Counted from the stretch's first letter, positions 34,809 to 43,764 are shown. The stretch: DNA of 64,000 nt from Isoptericola dokdonensis DS-3 (GCF_001636295.1 NZ_CP014209.1:3162001-3226000); one strand, 5' to 3'. The notes: a model not told the origin generated them from the letters alone. Made by a program: numbers and translations.

Positions 34809-35723
34809 TCAGCGCCGTGCGGTGAACGTGATCAAGGTCGCCTCCGGGCGGCACGCGAACCGCACCGGCGCGTACGGGGAGGTGCCGGCACCGGCCGACA
34901 CGTGCAGCCACGTCGAGCCCTCGCCGCCGTGCTCGTCGGGGCGCGCGTCGGGCCAGCCGTGCAGGCCCTTGACGCGGTGGCGGTCGATGTCGCAGTTGGT
35001 CACCAGCGCGCCGTAGAACGGCAGGCAGAGCTGCCCGCCGTGGGTGTGCCCGGCGATGATCGCGTCGACGTCGTCGGCGTGCATCTGGTCGAGGACCCGC
35101 ACGTACGGGGCGTGGGTGACGCCGAGGCGCAGCACGGTGCCCGACGGCGCCTCGGCGGCCTCCGGGTAGACGTCACGGTCGATGTGCGGGTCGTCCACGC
35201 CCACGAGGGTCACGGGGCGGCCGTGGACCTCGACGACGTCCCGGCGGTTGTCGAGGTCCGCCCAGCCGGCGGCGGACATCGCCTTCGCGAGCTCGTCGGC
35301 CGGCAGGTCGGGCTGCCGGCGGAACGGGAGCCGGGCGTCCGGCAGCAGGTAGCGGGCCGGGTTCTTGAACGAGGGGGAGTAGTAGTCGTTCGACCCCATG
35401 ACGAACGCGCCCGGGAAGGCCAGGAGCGGTTCCAGCGCGTGCAGGAGAGGGGCCAGGGAGTCCGGGTGGGCGAAGTTGTCGCCGGTGTTCACCACGAGGT
35501 CGGGCTCCAGGGCCGCCAACGACCGCACCCACTCGATCTTGCGGCCCTGGCCCGGGGTGAGGTGCAGGTCGGACACGTGCAGCACGCGCACGTCACGCTC
35601 GCCGGGAGTCAGCACGGGCACGGTCACGCGACGCAGCGTGAAGAGCTTCGTCTCCAGGTGCGCGTAGGCGAGTCCGGCCGCCGCGACGCCGACAGCGCCG
35701 CCGAGCAGCTTCAGCGGGTTCAG
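34809..35723 (-). CDS. Metallophosphoesterase, membrane-anchored
   Basis: About 304 residues. The dimetal motifs are VLHVSDLHLTP (D-x-H), NTGDNFAHP (GD), GSNDYYSP in place of GNHD, and IAGHTHGGQL near residue 225. The first GTG (35627) would omit a typical hydrophobic N-terminus; reading on upstream gives LLGGAVGVAAAGLAYAHLETKLFTLRRV, as in related actinobacterial enzymes. The only start that keeps it is CTG 35723, overlapping the PBP stop as CTGA, with GGGAG six nt upstream. The start is therefore uncertain. The substrate is unknown. It is probably cotranscribed with the PBP gene. Confidence 0.85.
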   Translation of the reverse strand: MNPLKLLGGAVGVAAAGLAYAHLETKLFTLRRVTVPVLTPGERDVRVLHVSDLHLTPGQGRKIEWVRSLAALEPDLVVNTGDNFAHPDSLAPLLHALEPLLAFPGAFVMGSNDYYSPSFKNPARYLLPDARLPFRRQPDLPADELAKAMSAAGWADLDNRRDVVEVHGRPVTLVGVDDPHIDRDVYPEAAEAPSGTVLRLGVTHAPYVRVLDQMHADDVDAIIAGHTHGGQLCLPFYGALVTNCDIDRHRVKGLHGWPDARPDEHGGEGSTWLHVSAGAGTSPYAPVRFACRPEATLITFTARR

Positions 35724-38095
35724 TCGTCGCTCCCGCCGTCGCCGCCACGACCGCCGCCGTTCCCGTTCCCGTTGCCGGGGCCGTTGCCGTTCCCGGGGCC
35801 GCCGGAGTCACCGGAGTCGCCGTCGTCCGAGCCCGAGTCGCCGCCGTCGTCGCCGGAGTCCTCGTCGGAGTCTCCGTCGTCGGTCGTCGGAGGGGCGGGC
35901 GGCGCGGCCACCTGGCCGATGAGGTCCGGGTCGGGCTCGCCGAAGTCCTGGACCGGCATGCCCTTGACCGCCTGGTCCATGTACGTCTTCCAGGCGGGGG
36001 CGGCCACGGACGAGCCGTACAGCGGCTCGAAGTACTCGCCGTCGACCCACAGGCCGTTCGTGTGGTCCTCCGTCTGGCTCTCGATCGACCCGACCCACAC
36101 CGAGGTCGCGAGCTGCGGCGTGAAGCCGCTGAACCAGGTCTGCGCGGCCAGCTGCGAGGTGCCCGTCTTGCCGGCCACCGGACGGCCGTCCTCGAGGCCG
36201 CCGAGGCGACGCGCGGTGCCGTCGGTGAACACGCGCTCCATGGCGTACACCATGGTGTTGGCGATGTTGCTCGCGAGGGCGTTCTTGTCGCAGTCGGCCT
36301 GCGGCACCTCGTAGCTCTCGCCGCCCGGGCCGGTCACCTCGTTGATCGCGACCGGCGAGCAGTAGGTGCCGCCCGAGGCGATCGTCGCGTACATCGACGC
36401 GACGGCCAGGGGAGACGTCTCCTGCGTGCCGACGATCATCGGCGCGACGACGTCGATGTCCTTCTCCTTGACGTCCGTCGTGCGCAGCGGGCCCCGGTCC
36501 TCGACGTCGCCCGTGCTCTTGCTCGTCGGTCGGAAGCCCATCTCGTAGGCGGTGTGCCGCAGGTCGCACAGGTTGAGCTGGTAGCCCATGGACACGTAGG
36601 CCGTGTTCACCGACTCGTAGGTGGCCTGGAGCACCGGCATCGTGCCGCCCGTGTTCCCCTCCGCGTTCCGCGGGTCCCAGGGCGACGTACCCAGACCGTT
36701 CGTGCACGGCGACGCCTGGAAGTTCCCGACCGTGTAGGTCGTGTGGTTCGCGCTGACGCGCTCGTTCAGCGTGTGCCCGGACCGCAGCCACTCCGCCAGC
36801 ACCACCGGCTTGAAGTTGGACCCCGGCTGCAGGCCGCCCGACGCGCCGTGCAGGTAGTCCGCGTTGAAGTTGACGGTGGTGTCACGGCTGGCCTTGTCGC
36901 CCTCCGCGGTCCCCGAGTACGGCACGTTCTGCGCCATGGCGAGGATCTCGCCCGTGCCCGGCTCCACCGTGACGATCGCCGCCTCCAGGTTGGAGTCGTC
37001 GTCCTCCGGCACGGCCTGGTTGATCGTCTTGTACGCCGCCTTCTGCTTCTTCCAGTCCAGCGTCGTGTGGATCTCCAGGCCGCCCCGGTACAGCAGCTCC
37101 TGACGGTCCGCGCGGGTCTCCCCGAACGCGGGGTCCAGCAGGACCTCCTTGATGACGTAGTCGCAGAAGAACGCCGCCTGGTTCGCGGCCTGGCAGCCCG
37201 CCGACGTCGGGGTGACGTCCAGGGTGTCCTCGATCGGCGTCGCCTGCGCCTCGTCGCGCTGCTCGTTCGTGATGTAGCCGAGCTTCCACATGTTCTGCAG
37301 GACGGCGTTGCGCCGCTCCTCCGCCTTGTCCGGGTTGCGCGTCGGGTCGAAGAGGCCGGGAGCCTTCGTCACGCCCGCGATCGTCGCCGCCTCGACGGGC
37401 GTGAGGTCCGCCGCGGACTTGTCGAAGTAGTAGCGCGACGCCGACTCCACGCCGTACACGCTCGCCGAGCCGAACTGGGCGACGTTCAGGTAGCCCTGGA
37501 GGATCTCCTCCTTCGAGATCTGCTTCTCGAGCGCGACCGCCATCTTCGCCTCGCGCAGCTTGCGGTTGAGGGAGTCCTCGTGCGCGTCGATCACGGCGAA
37601 CGGGTCGTCGTCCTGCAGCGCCGACTCGATCAGCATGTTCTTCACGTACTGCTGCGTGATCGTCGACGCGCCCTGGGTCGAGTCGCTGCTGAAGTTGTTC
37701 ACCGCGGCACGCGTGATGCCGCGCGCGTCGATCCCGTTGTGCTCGTAGAAGCGCTCGTCCTCGATCGCGATCACCGCGTGCTGCATGTGCTCCGAGATCT
37801 GGTCCAGCGGCACCACGATGCGGTTCTGGTAGTAGAACGTCGCCAGGAGCCGGCCGTTCGACGCGTAGATCCGCGACTGCTGGGACAGCGGTCGCGGCTC
37901 CAGCTCCGCCGGGACCTCGTCGTAGATCTCGATCGTGCTGTCGGCGGCGGCGTTCGCGCCCGCCACGGCAGGGATCACGAACCCGGCGGCGAGCACGCCA
38001 CCGGCCCCCGCGGCCAGCACGAAGGCGAGCAGCAGGGCGACCAGCTGGCCGGCCGGGATCGTTCGGGTGATGCGGCGGGACTCGGGTGACGCCAT
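35720..38095 (-). CDS. Class A penicillin-binding protein (transglycosylase/transpeptidase)
   Basis: 791 residues. One N-terminal helix (LVALLLAFVLAAGAGGVLAAG) is followed by a GT51 glycosyltransferase (about 80-270), with AIEDERFYEHNGIDARGITRA as donor-site motif and GASTITQQYVKN. The transpeptidase follows, with SNFK (SxxK) in LQPGSNFKPVVL, SVN in YESVNTAYV, and KTGT in AGKTGTSQLA. The tail (about 715-791) is Asp/Gly/Asn-rich low complexity. It polymerises and crosslinks peptidoglycan outside the membrane. ATG 38095 lies 6 nt after TAGGCT, pointing to a leaderless message and away from GTG 38128. Confidence 0.95.
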   Translation of the reverse strand: MASPESRRITRTIPAGQLVALLLAFVLAAGAGGVLAAGFVIPAVAGANAAADSTIEIYDEVPAELEPRPLSQQSRIYASNGRLLATFYYQNRIVVPLDQISEHMQHAVIAIEDERFYEHNGIDARGITRAAVNNFSSDSTQGASTITQQYVKNMLIESALQDDDPFAVIDAHEDSLNRKLREAKMAVALEKQISKEEILQGYLNVAQFGSASVYGVESASRYYFDKSAADLTPVEAATIAGVTKAPGLFDPTRNPDKAEERRNAVLQNMWKLGYITNEQRDEAQATPIEDTLDVTPTSAGCQAANQAAFFCDYVIKEVLLDPAFGETRADRQELLYRGGLEIHTTLDWKKQKAAYKTINQAVPEDDDSNLEAAIVTVEPGTGEILAMAQNVPYSGTAEGDKASRDTTVNFNADYLHGASGGLQPGSNFKPVVLAEWLRSGHTLNERVSANHTTYTVGNFQASPCTNGLGTSPWDPRNAEGNTGGTMPVLQATYESVNTAYVSMGYQLNLCDLRHTAYEMGFRPTSKSTGDVEDRGPLRTTDVKEKDIDVVAPMIVGTQETSPLAVASMYATIASGGTYCSPVAINEVTGPGGESYEVPQADCDKNALASNIANTMVYAMERVFTDGTARRLGGLEDGRPVAGKTGTSQLAAQTWFSGFTPQLATSVWVGSIESQTEDHTNGLWVDGEYFEPLYGSSVAAPAWKTYMDQAVKGMPVQDFGEPDPDLIGQVAAPPAPPTTDDGDSDEDSGDDGGDSGSDDGDSGDSGGPGNGNGPGNGNGNGGGRGGDGGSDD

Positions 38096-38216
38096 GGTGA
38101 ACAGCCTAGAGGTTGACCTCCGGGCCACGACCCGAACCCGACGGGGCGCGTGTGCAGGTCCTGTGGAATGGTCGTGCCGGGCATCGAGCAGAGGGCCGCC
38201 GGGCTACCATCGCGCC

Positions 38217-38375
38217 ATGGCTACCACGTGGGAGTACGCGACCATCCCCCTCCTGATCCACAACACCAAGGCGATCCTCGACCAGTGGGGTGCGGACGGC
38301 TGGGAGCTGGTCCAGGTCGTGCCCGGACCTGACGGCACCGGCCTCGTGGCCTACCTCAAGCGTCCCGGGGCGTGA
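38217..38375 (+). CDS. DUF4177-like small protein
   Basis: 52 residues, too short for many gene finders. It reads MATTWEYATIPLLIHNTKAILDQW, then GADGWELVQVVPGPDGTGLVAYLKRP (split here only for length). WEY at the N-terminus and DGWELVQV are DUF4177 hallmarks. The function is unknown. ATG 38217 lies 6 nt after TACCAT (38205-38210), so it is likely leaderless. Its stop overlaps the RidA start (GTGA), which indicates cotranslation; this pairing recurs upstream of ridA and crp in actinobacteria as I recall. Confidence 0.8.
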   Translation: MATTWEYATIPLLIHNTKAILDQWGADGWELVQVVPGPDGTGLVAYLKRPGA

Positions 38376-38848
38376 CCGTCGTGAGCGTCGAGGCACGCCT
38401 CGCCGAGCTCGGCATCACCCTCCCGGGCGTCGCCGCACCCGTCGCGGCCTACCAGCCCGCCGTCCGCTCCGGTGCGCACGTCTACACGGCCGGGCAGCTC
38501 CCGTTCGTCGACGGCGCCCTGCCCGTCACCGGCAAGGTCGGCGACGGCGAAGGCCTCGTCGACCCGGCGACCGCCGCGGACCTAGCCCGTACCTGCGCGC
38601 TCAACGCCCTCGCGGCCGTCCGCAGCGTCGCCGGCACCCTCGACGGCGTCCGCATCGTCAAGGTCACGGGCTTCGTCGCGAGCGACCCGTCGTTCACCGG
38701 TCAGCCGGCCGTCCTCAACGGGGCCAGCACCGTCCTCGGCGAGATCTTCGGCGACGCGGGCACCCATGCCCGCTCCGCCGTCGGCGTCGCGGTCCTGCCG
38801 CTGGACTCCCCGGTCGAGGTCGAGATCATCGCGGAGCTCCCCGCCTGA
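38372..38848 (+). CDS. RidA family protein
   Basis: 158 residues. It has the YjgF/RidA fold of the longer subtype (YjgF_endoribonc): LAELGITLPGVAAPVAAYQPAVRSGAHVYTAGQLPFVDGALPVTGKVG at the start, and the ACALNALAAVRSVAGTLDGV helix. The final catalytic Arg of canonical RidA (CxxR...E) is replaced by NGASTVLGEIFG, so enamine deaminase activity is uncertain. Canonical RidA hydrolyses reactive enamines from PLP enzymes. It overlaps the DUF4177-like gene. Confidence 0.88.
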   Translation: MTVVSVEARLAELGITLPGVAAPVAAYQPAVRSGAHVYTAGQLPFVDGALPVTGKVGDGEGLVDPATAADLARTCALNALAAVRSVAGTLDGVRIVKVTGFVASDPSFTGQPAVLNGASTVLGEIFGDAGTHARSAVGVAVLPLDSPVEVEIIAELPA

Positions 38849-38885
38849 TCCCGACGGGGTTGCGGTGATCGTCGCGCTCGCGCTC

Positions 38886-38984
38886 GCGGGGTGACGGTGA
38901 GGTGCGCGCGGCCGCGTTCACGCGCCCCAGGGGGCGCTCCACCTCGGGCAGGAGACGGCCGCGCGCACCACACCGCCACCCCGC
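38886..38984 (+). repeat. Structured intergenic element A (99 bp)
   Basis: Arms 38886-38914 and 38956-38984 pair at 27 of 29 positions. The loop reads CGTTCAC, a hairpin GCGCCCC/GGGGCGC (38922-38928, 38931-38937), then TCCACCTCGGG. Element B nearby has other stem sequences but the same loop bases, in the opposite orientation. The intergenic region 38849-39198 contains these two elements and no gene. Confidence 0.8.
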
Positions 38985-39069
38985 TCCGTCGTCGGCTCAC
39001 GTCCGGCGCACGACGACGACGCATCGTGACCACAGGTGTCGTCGAGCGAGGCGCGACCCAGACGACGAA

Positions 39070-39167
39070 GCGGGAGGGCGAGGGTGCTCCGCGTCGTCGT
39101 CCCACCCGAAGTGGAGGTCGCGCAGCGACCGTGAACGCGACGACGCGGAGCACCCTCGCCCTCCCGC
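39070..39167 (-). repeat. Structured intergenic element B (98 bp)
   Basis: Arms 39070-39099 and 39138-39167 are perfectly complementary over 30 bp. On the minus strand the loop reads CGTTCAC, a hairpin GGTCGC/GCGACC, then TCCACTTCGGG, matching element A. Both elements are followed by a CTYCGTCGTC sequence in their own orientation. It lies 31 bp from the crp stop and may also terminate that gene. Confidence 0.8.
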
Positions 39168-39198
39168 AAGGAGTCGAGGACGAAGGCCGAGCGGAACC

Positions 39199-39888
39199 TC
39201 AGCGGGCGCGACGTTCCAGCCGGTCGAGGTCGAGGAGCACGACGGCGCGGCCCTCGCGGCGCACCCAGCCGCGGGTGGCGAAGTCGGCCAGCGCCTTGTT
39301 GACGGTCTCGCGGGACGCGCCGACGAGCTGGGCGAGCTCTTCCTGCGTGAGGTCGTGCGCGACGCGGACGCCCTCGTCGTTGGTCTCGCCGAACCGGTTG
39401 GACAGGTCGAGCAGCGCCTTGGCGACCCGGCCGGGGACGTCGGAGAAGACGAGGTCCGCGAGGGTCTCGTTGGTGCGGCGCAGACGGCGGGCGAGCGCAC
39501 CGAGGAGCGTCGTGGCGACGCTGGGGTGCTGGGCGATCCACTGCACGAGGGCCTGGTGCCGCAGCTCGTAGATGAGCGCCTCGGACACCGACGACGCGGT
39601 GGCGGTGCGGGGGCCGGGGTCGAACAGGGAGAGCTCGCCGAACATCTCCCCGGGGCCGAGGATCGACAGGAGGTTCTCGCGGCCGTCGCTCGACCGGCGT
39701 CCGAGCTTGATCTTGCCCTGCGCGATCACGTAGAGACGGTCGCCCGGCTCGCCCTCGCGGAACAGGACGTCCCCGCGGCTCAGCTCCACGGGCACCATGG
39801 AGGCGAAGAGCGCCTTGGACTCCTCGCTCTCCATGTCCGAGAAGAGGGGGGCAGAGAGCACGACGGTGTCGTCCACAGCATTCCTCAC
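39199..39888 (-). CDS. Crp/Fnr family transcriptional regulator (GlxR-like)
   Basis: 229 residues. The cyclic-nucleotide-binding domain is at about 10-125, with [60 protein letters not shown], including the GEL and R-T-A contacts to cAMP. The C-terminal winged helix has [30 protein letters not shown]. Length and sequence match the actinobacterial global regulator Crp/GlxR, found next to nth as here. The start is ATG 39888. Confidence 0.94.
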   Translation of the reverse strand: MRNAVDDTVVLSAPLFSDMESEESKALFASMVPVELSRGDVLFREGEPGDRLYVIAQGKIKLGRRSSDGRENLLSILGPGEMFGELSLFDPGPRTATASSVSEALIYELRHQALVQWIAQHPSVATTLLGALARRLRRTNETLADLVFSDVPGRVAKALLDLSNRFGETNDEGVRVAHDLTQEELAQLVGASRETVNKALADFATRGWVRREGRAVVLLDLDRLERRAR

Positions 39889-40082
39889 GATCTCTCAGGG
39901 CCGACCTGGCGCCGGCCCGGTCTGCGCACAAGTGTGTTCCAGGTCTCAGTCTGCCTCACCAGGGGGCTCCGCGCCCGGAGGCTCGTCGCGTCGACGGCCG
40001 GGGGATGAACGACCGGCGCGCGCCGGAAGTTCCGTCAGGAGCGGGACCGGCCGGTGTCGGAGGCGGTGGATACGCTGCGGTG

Positions 40083-40814
40083 GTGCCCACGGTGAACCGC
40101 CAGCAGCCTACCCCGTCCGGTGAGTCGCACCTGTCGTTGGTGCGTCGTGCGCGGAAGGTGGACCGGGTGCTGGCCGAGACGTACCCGGACGCGCGGGCGG
40201 AGCTGGACTTCACGACGCCGCTGGAGCTGTTGGTGGCGACGGTGCTGTCGGCGCAGACGACGGACGTGCGGGTGAACGCGACCACGCCGACGCTGTTCGC
40301 GCGGTACCCGGACGCGGTGGCGCTGGCGGCGGCGGACCCGGCGGAGATGGAGGAGATCCTGCGGCCCCTGGGGTTCTTCCGGGCGAAGTCGCGGGCGACG
40401 ATCGGGCTGGCGCAGGCGCTGGTGGAGCGGTTCGACGGCGAGGTGCCGCCCCGGCTGGCAGACCTGGTGACGCTGCCGGGCGTGGGTCGCAAGACGGCGA
40501 ACGTGGTGCTGGGCAATGCGTTCGGCATCCCCGGGATCACGGTGGACACCCACTTCGGCCGGCTGTCGCGCCGGCTGGGCTTCACCACGGAGGAGGACCC
40601 GGTCAAGGTGGAGCACGCGGTGGGCGCGCTGTTCGAGAAGCGCGACTGGACGATGCTCAGCCATCACCTGGTGTGGCACGGGCGGCGCGTGTGCCACGCG
40701 CGGCGTCCGGCGTGCGGGGCGTGCCCGGTGGCGCGCTGGTGCCCGTCGTCGGGCACCGGGGAGCAGGACCCGGTGGCGGCTGCGAAGCTGCTGAAGCCAG
40801 GGCCGCGCGGCTAG
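40083..40814 (+). CDS. nth: Endonuclease III
   Basis: 243 residues from GTG 40083. This DNA glycosylase/AP lyase removes oxidised pyrimidines. The HhH is [21 protein letters not shown], with catalytic Lys in GRKTA and Asp in [14 protein letters not shown]. The 4Fe-4S cluster cysteines are C-x6-C-x2-C-x5-C in [21 protein letters not shown] 40083 was preferred to ATG 40005 because TACGCT (40071-40076) lies 6 nt upstream and the extra residues are Gly-rich without homology. It is divergent from crp. Confidence 0.93.
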   Translation: MPTVNRQQPTPSGESHLSLVRRARKVDRVLAETYPDARAELDFTTPLELLVATVLSAQTTDVRVNATTPTLFARYPDAVALAAADPAEMEEILRPLGFFRAKSRATIGLAQALVERFDGEVPPRLADLVTLPGVGRKTANVVLGNAFGIPGITVDTHFGRLSRRLGFTTEEDPVKVEHAVGALFEKRDWTMLSHHLVWHGRRVCHARRPACGACPVARWCPSSGTGEQDPVAAAKLLKPGPRG

Positions 40815-40828
40815 GGCACGGCTGCCGG

Positions 40829-41194
40829 TCAGGCAGGTTCGGACGCCGGTGCGAGGGTGGCGGCCAGCACCCGCCAGCTCTCGCCCGCGCGCACCCAGAG
40901 CCGCGTGTAGGTCAACCGCGCGGAGACCGCGGTGCCGCCCTGGATCGCGTCCACCGCGGCGACCAGCCGGGTCACTCCGCTCAGGGCGTCCTCCTGGACG
41001 TCCAGCGACTCCTCCTCCAGGCGGGTGATCTGCAGCAGACCCGAGCGGTAGCCCTCCAGGTCGTCGTCCTTGGAGAAGACGGACCCGTCCGGGCCGACGC
41101 CGACGCAACGGGGATGCAGCAGCTCCTCCAGGGCGCTGACGTCGCCGCCACGCTGGGCGGCCTGGAGCGCGCGCTCGGCCTCGAGAAGACTCAT
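40829..41194 (-). CDS. SnoaL/DUF4440-like (NTF2 fold) protein
   Basis: 121 residues, one cone-shaped alpha+beta NTF2-like domain: AERALQAAQRGGDVSALEELLHPRCVGVGPDGSVFSKDDDLEGYRSG, a strand block, and LTYTRLWVRAGESWRVLAATLAP at the end. Such proteins bind small ligands or act as isomerases; no substrate can be predicted. ATG 41194 lies 6 nt after TAGACT (complement of 41201-41206). The gene sits 9 bp after the hydrolase gene on the same strand and has its own apparent promoter. Confidence 0.82.
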   Translation of the reverse strand: MSLLEAERALQAAQRGGDVSALEELLHPRCVGVGPDGSVFSKDDDLEGYRSGLLQITRLEEESLDVQEDALSGVTRLVAAVDAIQGGTAVSARLTYTRLWVRAGESWRVLAATLAPASEPA

Positions 41195-41203
41195 CGCCCG
41201 AGT

Positions 41204-42151
41204 CTAGGCAGCGGGGAGGCTCATCATCGGCGCCAGCCACTCCGTGAGGAGTGCGTTGACCTGCTCGGGCGCCTGCTCGGGCAGGAGGTGCCCGGCGCCG
41301 TCGACGGTCTCGAACCGGAAGCGGCGGGCGAGGGCAGCGCCGTCGACGTCGGCGTTCCCTGGTCGCCAGAACGCGTCGACGGAGCCGTGGACCTGCAGGA
41401 CGGGCACCTCGATGGGCCGGCGCAGCGCGGCCAGGTAGTGCCGGCCGTCGGGCCGCACGGAGGTGCGGGTGAGCCACCGGACCGCCTCGACGGCGCTGTG
41501 CGCGGCGAACGGGATGCGCAGCACGTCGCGGTAGCGGGCGAGGTCCTCCTCCGGCAGCGGCGTGCCGCCCCCGGCGCTCAGGACGGCGTCGACGCCGCGC
41601 CCGTCGACGAGCCGTCGCTCGGGCAGGGACGGGATCTGGGCGAGCGTCAGGAGCCGCTTCGCGGCGGGGGTGAGGAGGCGCCGGGGCGGGACGTGCAGCC
41701 GCAGCGGGTGCGGGGCGGACAGCGCGGCGACGCCCGCGGTGATCCCGGGCTGCAGGGCGGCCATCGCCCAGGCGAGGATCCCGCCGGTGCCGCAGCCCAC
41801 GACGACCGCCTGCTCGTGCCCGAGCGACCGGACGACGCCGGCGACGTCTCGCGTGCGGGTGGGGACGTCGTAGCCGGACGGTGGCTTGTCGGAGGCGCCG
41901 GTGCCGCGCAGGTCCATCGCGGCGACGCGGATCCCGGCGTCGGCGAGGCCGGTGAGCTGGTGGCGCCAGGTCCACCAGAACTGGGGGAACCCGTGCAGCA
42001 GCACCACGAGGGGTCGGCGGTCGCCGTGGGTCCGTGCGGGCCCGGCGGTGGCGACGTGGAAGCGGGACCCGTTGGCGGGCACGAGCTCGTGGCGCCAGGG
42101 ACCCTCGACCAGGGCACGGCTGTAGTCGGTGGCGTCGGACATGGCGGTCAC
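41204..42151 (-). CDS. Alpha/beta hydrolase fold protein lacking the usual nucleophile
   Basis: 315 residues. HGFPQFWWTWRHQL is the oxyanion region typical of epoxide hydrolases and dehalogenases; DLRGTGASDKP follows as usual. The nucleophile elbow reads VVVGCGTGGILAW: the position of Asp or Ser is Gly121, between C120 and T122. The later Asp (SVDAFW) and His (DGAGHLLPEQ) are kept. It may be inactive, bind a ligand, or use another residue. GTG 42151 is 6 nt after TAGGTT, so the message is probably leaderless. Confidence 0.85.
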   Translation of the reverse strand: MTAMSDATDYSRALVEGPWRHELVPANGSRFHVATAGPARTHGDRRPLVVLLHGFPQFWWTWRHQLTGLADAGIRVAAMDLRGTGASDKPPSGYDVPTRTRDVAGVVRSLGHEQAVVVGCGTGGILAWAMAALQPGITAGVAALSAPHPLRLHVPPRRLLTPAAKRLLTLAQIPSLPERRLVDGRGVDAVLSAGGGTPLPEEDLARYRDVLRIPFAAHSAVEAVRWLTRTSVRPDGRHYLAALRRPIEVPVLQVHGSVDAFWRPGNADVDGAALARRFRFETVDGAGHLLPEQAPEQVNALLTEWLAPMMSLPAA

Positions 42152-42184
42152 GCCCGCAACCTACCGGCTCGGAGGCCGACCGGC

Positions 42185-42928
42185 TCAGCCGCCGGAGGTC
42201 ACCGGCGCGGCGGAACCCTGGCTGCCGGACTCGCTGCCGCTCTCGGCGACGCGGTCCTTGGGCGGGTCGAACCGGTAGCCGACGTTGCGGACGGTGCCGA
42301 TGAGCTGCTCGTGCTCGGGGCCGAGCTTGGCCCGCAGGCGCCGGACGTGCACGTCGACGGTGCGGGTGCCGCCGTAGTAGTCGTAGCCCCAGACCTCCTG
42401 GAGCAGCTGGGCGCGGGTGAACACGCGGCCCGGGTGCTGCACGAGGTACTTGAGGAGCTCGAACTCCTTGTAGGTGAGGTCGATGGGGCGGCCGCGCAGC
42501 CGGGCGGTGTAACCGCCGGCGTCGATGGCGAGCTCGCCGGCGGAGATCTCCTGCGGGGAGTCGTCGGCCGGTCCGCGGGCGGACCGCTCGACGACGAGCC
42601 GCAGCCGGGCCTCGACCTCGGCGGGGGAGGCGTTCTCCAGCAGGAGGTCGTCGGCGCCCCACTCGTGGTTGACGACCGTGAGCCCGCCCTCGGTGAGGAC
42701 GAGCACGAGCGGCACCGTGAGACCGGTGGCGTGCAGCAGTCGACAGGTCGTGCGGGCGGCGACCAGGTCGCGGCGCGCGTCGAGCAGGACGACGTCGGCG
42801 TCCGGGGCGTCCACCAGGGCGGACGGCTCCATCGGCAGCACACGCACCTTGTGCGTGAGCAGGCCGAGTGCGGGCAGCACCTCGACCGAACCGCCGGTCG
42901 CCGGGGTCAGGATCAACAGCTCGGCCAC
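42185..42928 (-). CDS. glnR: Nitrogen regulator GlnR (OmpR-family orphan response regulator)
   Basis: 247 residues. The receiver-like domain [52 protein letters not shown] matches actinobacterial GlnR, which senses nitrogen without a partner kinase. The winged-helix domain has [54 protein letters not shown], nearly identical to Streptomyces GlnR as I recall it. It should control glnA, amtB and related genes. GTG 42928 follows GGGAGGAG; the longer frame to 42958 adds unrelated residues. The C-terminus has a Ser/Gly-rich tail. Confidence 0.95.
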   Translation of the reverse strand: MAELLILTPATGGSVEVLPALGLLTHKVRVLPMEPSALVDAPDADVVLLDARRDLVAARTTCRLLHATGLTVPLVLVLTEGGLTVVNHEWGADDLLLENASPAEVEARLRLVVERSARGPADDSPQEISAGELAIDAGGYTARLRGRPIDLTYKEFELLKYLVQHPGRVFTRAQLLQEVWGYDYYGGTRTVDVHVRRLRAKLGPEHEQLIGTVRNVGYRFDPPKDRVAESGSESGSQGSAAPVTSGG

Positions 42929-43014
42929 GCGTGCTCCTCCCGTTGCCGCTGGTGGCAAAGGTACCGTGCCGTGAGCGACAGGTCACAACCGACCACCATG
43001 GGAGACTCGACCCC

Positions 43015-43749
43015 GTGACCGTGACCTCCCGCGCCGTGACGACCGCCGTGCTCGCCACCCTCCTGGCGGTCGCGTCGTTCGTCGGGCCGCTGTGGACGGC
43101 GGTCGCGGCCGCGCTGCTCGTCGTGCTGCTGGCCGTGGGCTGGGCCCCGCTGCTGCGGCTCCCTGCGGAGGGTGCGACGACGCTCGTCGTCCTGGTCGCG
43201 GGGCTGGGCGGTCTGGCGGTCACGTGGTTCACGCAGGGCGAGCCGGTGCTGCGGAACCTGCCGCTGGTGATTGCGATGTCGCTCGTGCTGGCCTTCGTCG
43301 CCCAGATGCTGCGGCGCGGCGGCCGGCCACGGCTCGTGGAGTCGGTGAGCGGCATGACGGCGGGCGTCGTGGCGGCCGTGTGCGCGGCGGGCTGGGTGGC
43401 GGCGGTGCGCACCGACGCGGGCGCGGACCTGGTGACGACGAGCGCGGTGGCCCTGGCCGTGGGGTCGGCGGTTTCTGCGCTGCCGATCGCGGCGGGCTGG
43501 ACCGGGTCGCTGCTCGCGGCGGCGCTGGGCGCGGCGGCCGGCGTGGGCGCGGCGTCCGCCCTGCCGGAGGTGGAGCCGCTGCTGGGGCTGGTCGTGGGTC
43601 TGGTGGCGGGTCTGGTGGCGGCCGCCCTGCGGTTCCTGTTCGACCGGCAGCCCACGCTGGCGCGACGACGGGCGGCCCTGGCCGCCGTCGCGGTCCCCGT
43701 CACGGTGACGGGGATGCTGGTCCTGGTGGTCGGTCGCCTGCTCGTCTGA
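43015..43749 (+). CDS. Conserved membrane protein next to glnR
   Basis: 244 residues, almost entirely hydrophobic, with about seven or eight predicted helices (TTAVLATLLAVASFVGPLWTAVAAALLVVLLAVGW, ATTLVVLVAGLGGLAVTW, LPLVIAMSLVLAFVAQMLRRGG, SGMTAGVVAAVCAAGWVAAV, LLGLVVGLVAGLVAAALRFLF, AVAVPVTVTGMLVLVVG). RRGGRPRLVESVSGMTAGV is the one polar conserved stretch. Its function is unknown; it is divergent from glnR. GTG 43015 with GGAG upstream starts at the point where homologous membrane proteins usually do. Confidence 0.8.
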   Translation: MTVTSRAVTTAVLATLLAVASFVGPLWTAVAAALLVVLLAVGWAPLLRLPAEGATTLVVLVAGLGGLAVTWFTQGEPVLRNLPLVIAMSLVLAFVAQMLRRGGRPRLVESVSGMTAGVVAAVCAAGWVAAVRTDAGADLVTTSAVALAVGSAVSALPIAAGWTGSLLAAALGAAAGVGAASALPEVEPLLGLVVGLVAGLVAAALRFLFDRQPTLARRRAALAAVAVPVTVTGMLVLVVGRLLV

Positions 43750-43764
43750 CGGCCGGGCCGCGCG

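Noticed and set aside
38880-39200. Frames through the two hairpin elements
   Set aside because: Their reading depends on repeat arms, and no homology or start context is present.
40035-43703. A 1222-residue open frame on the minus strand
   Set aside because: It is a shadow of nth, hydrolase, glnR and the membrane protein gene, with Arg/Ala-rich composition and no domain.
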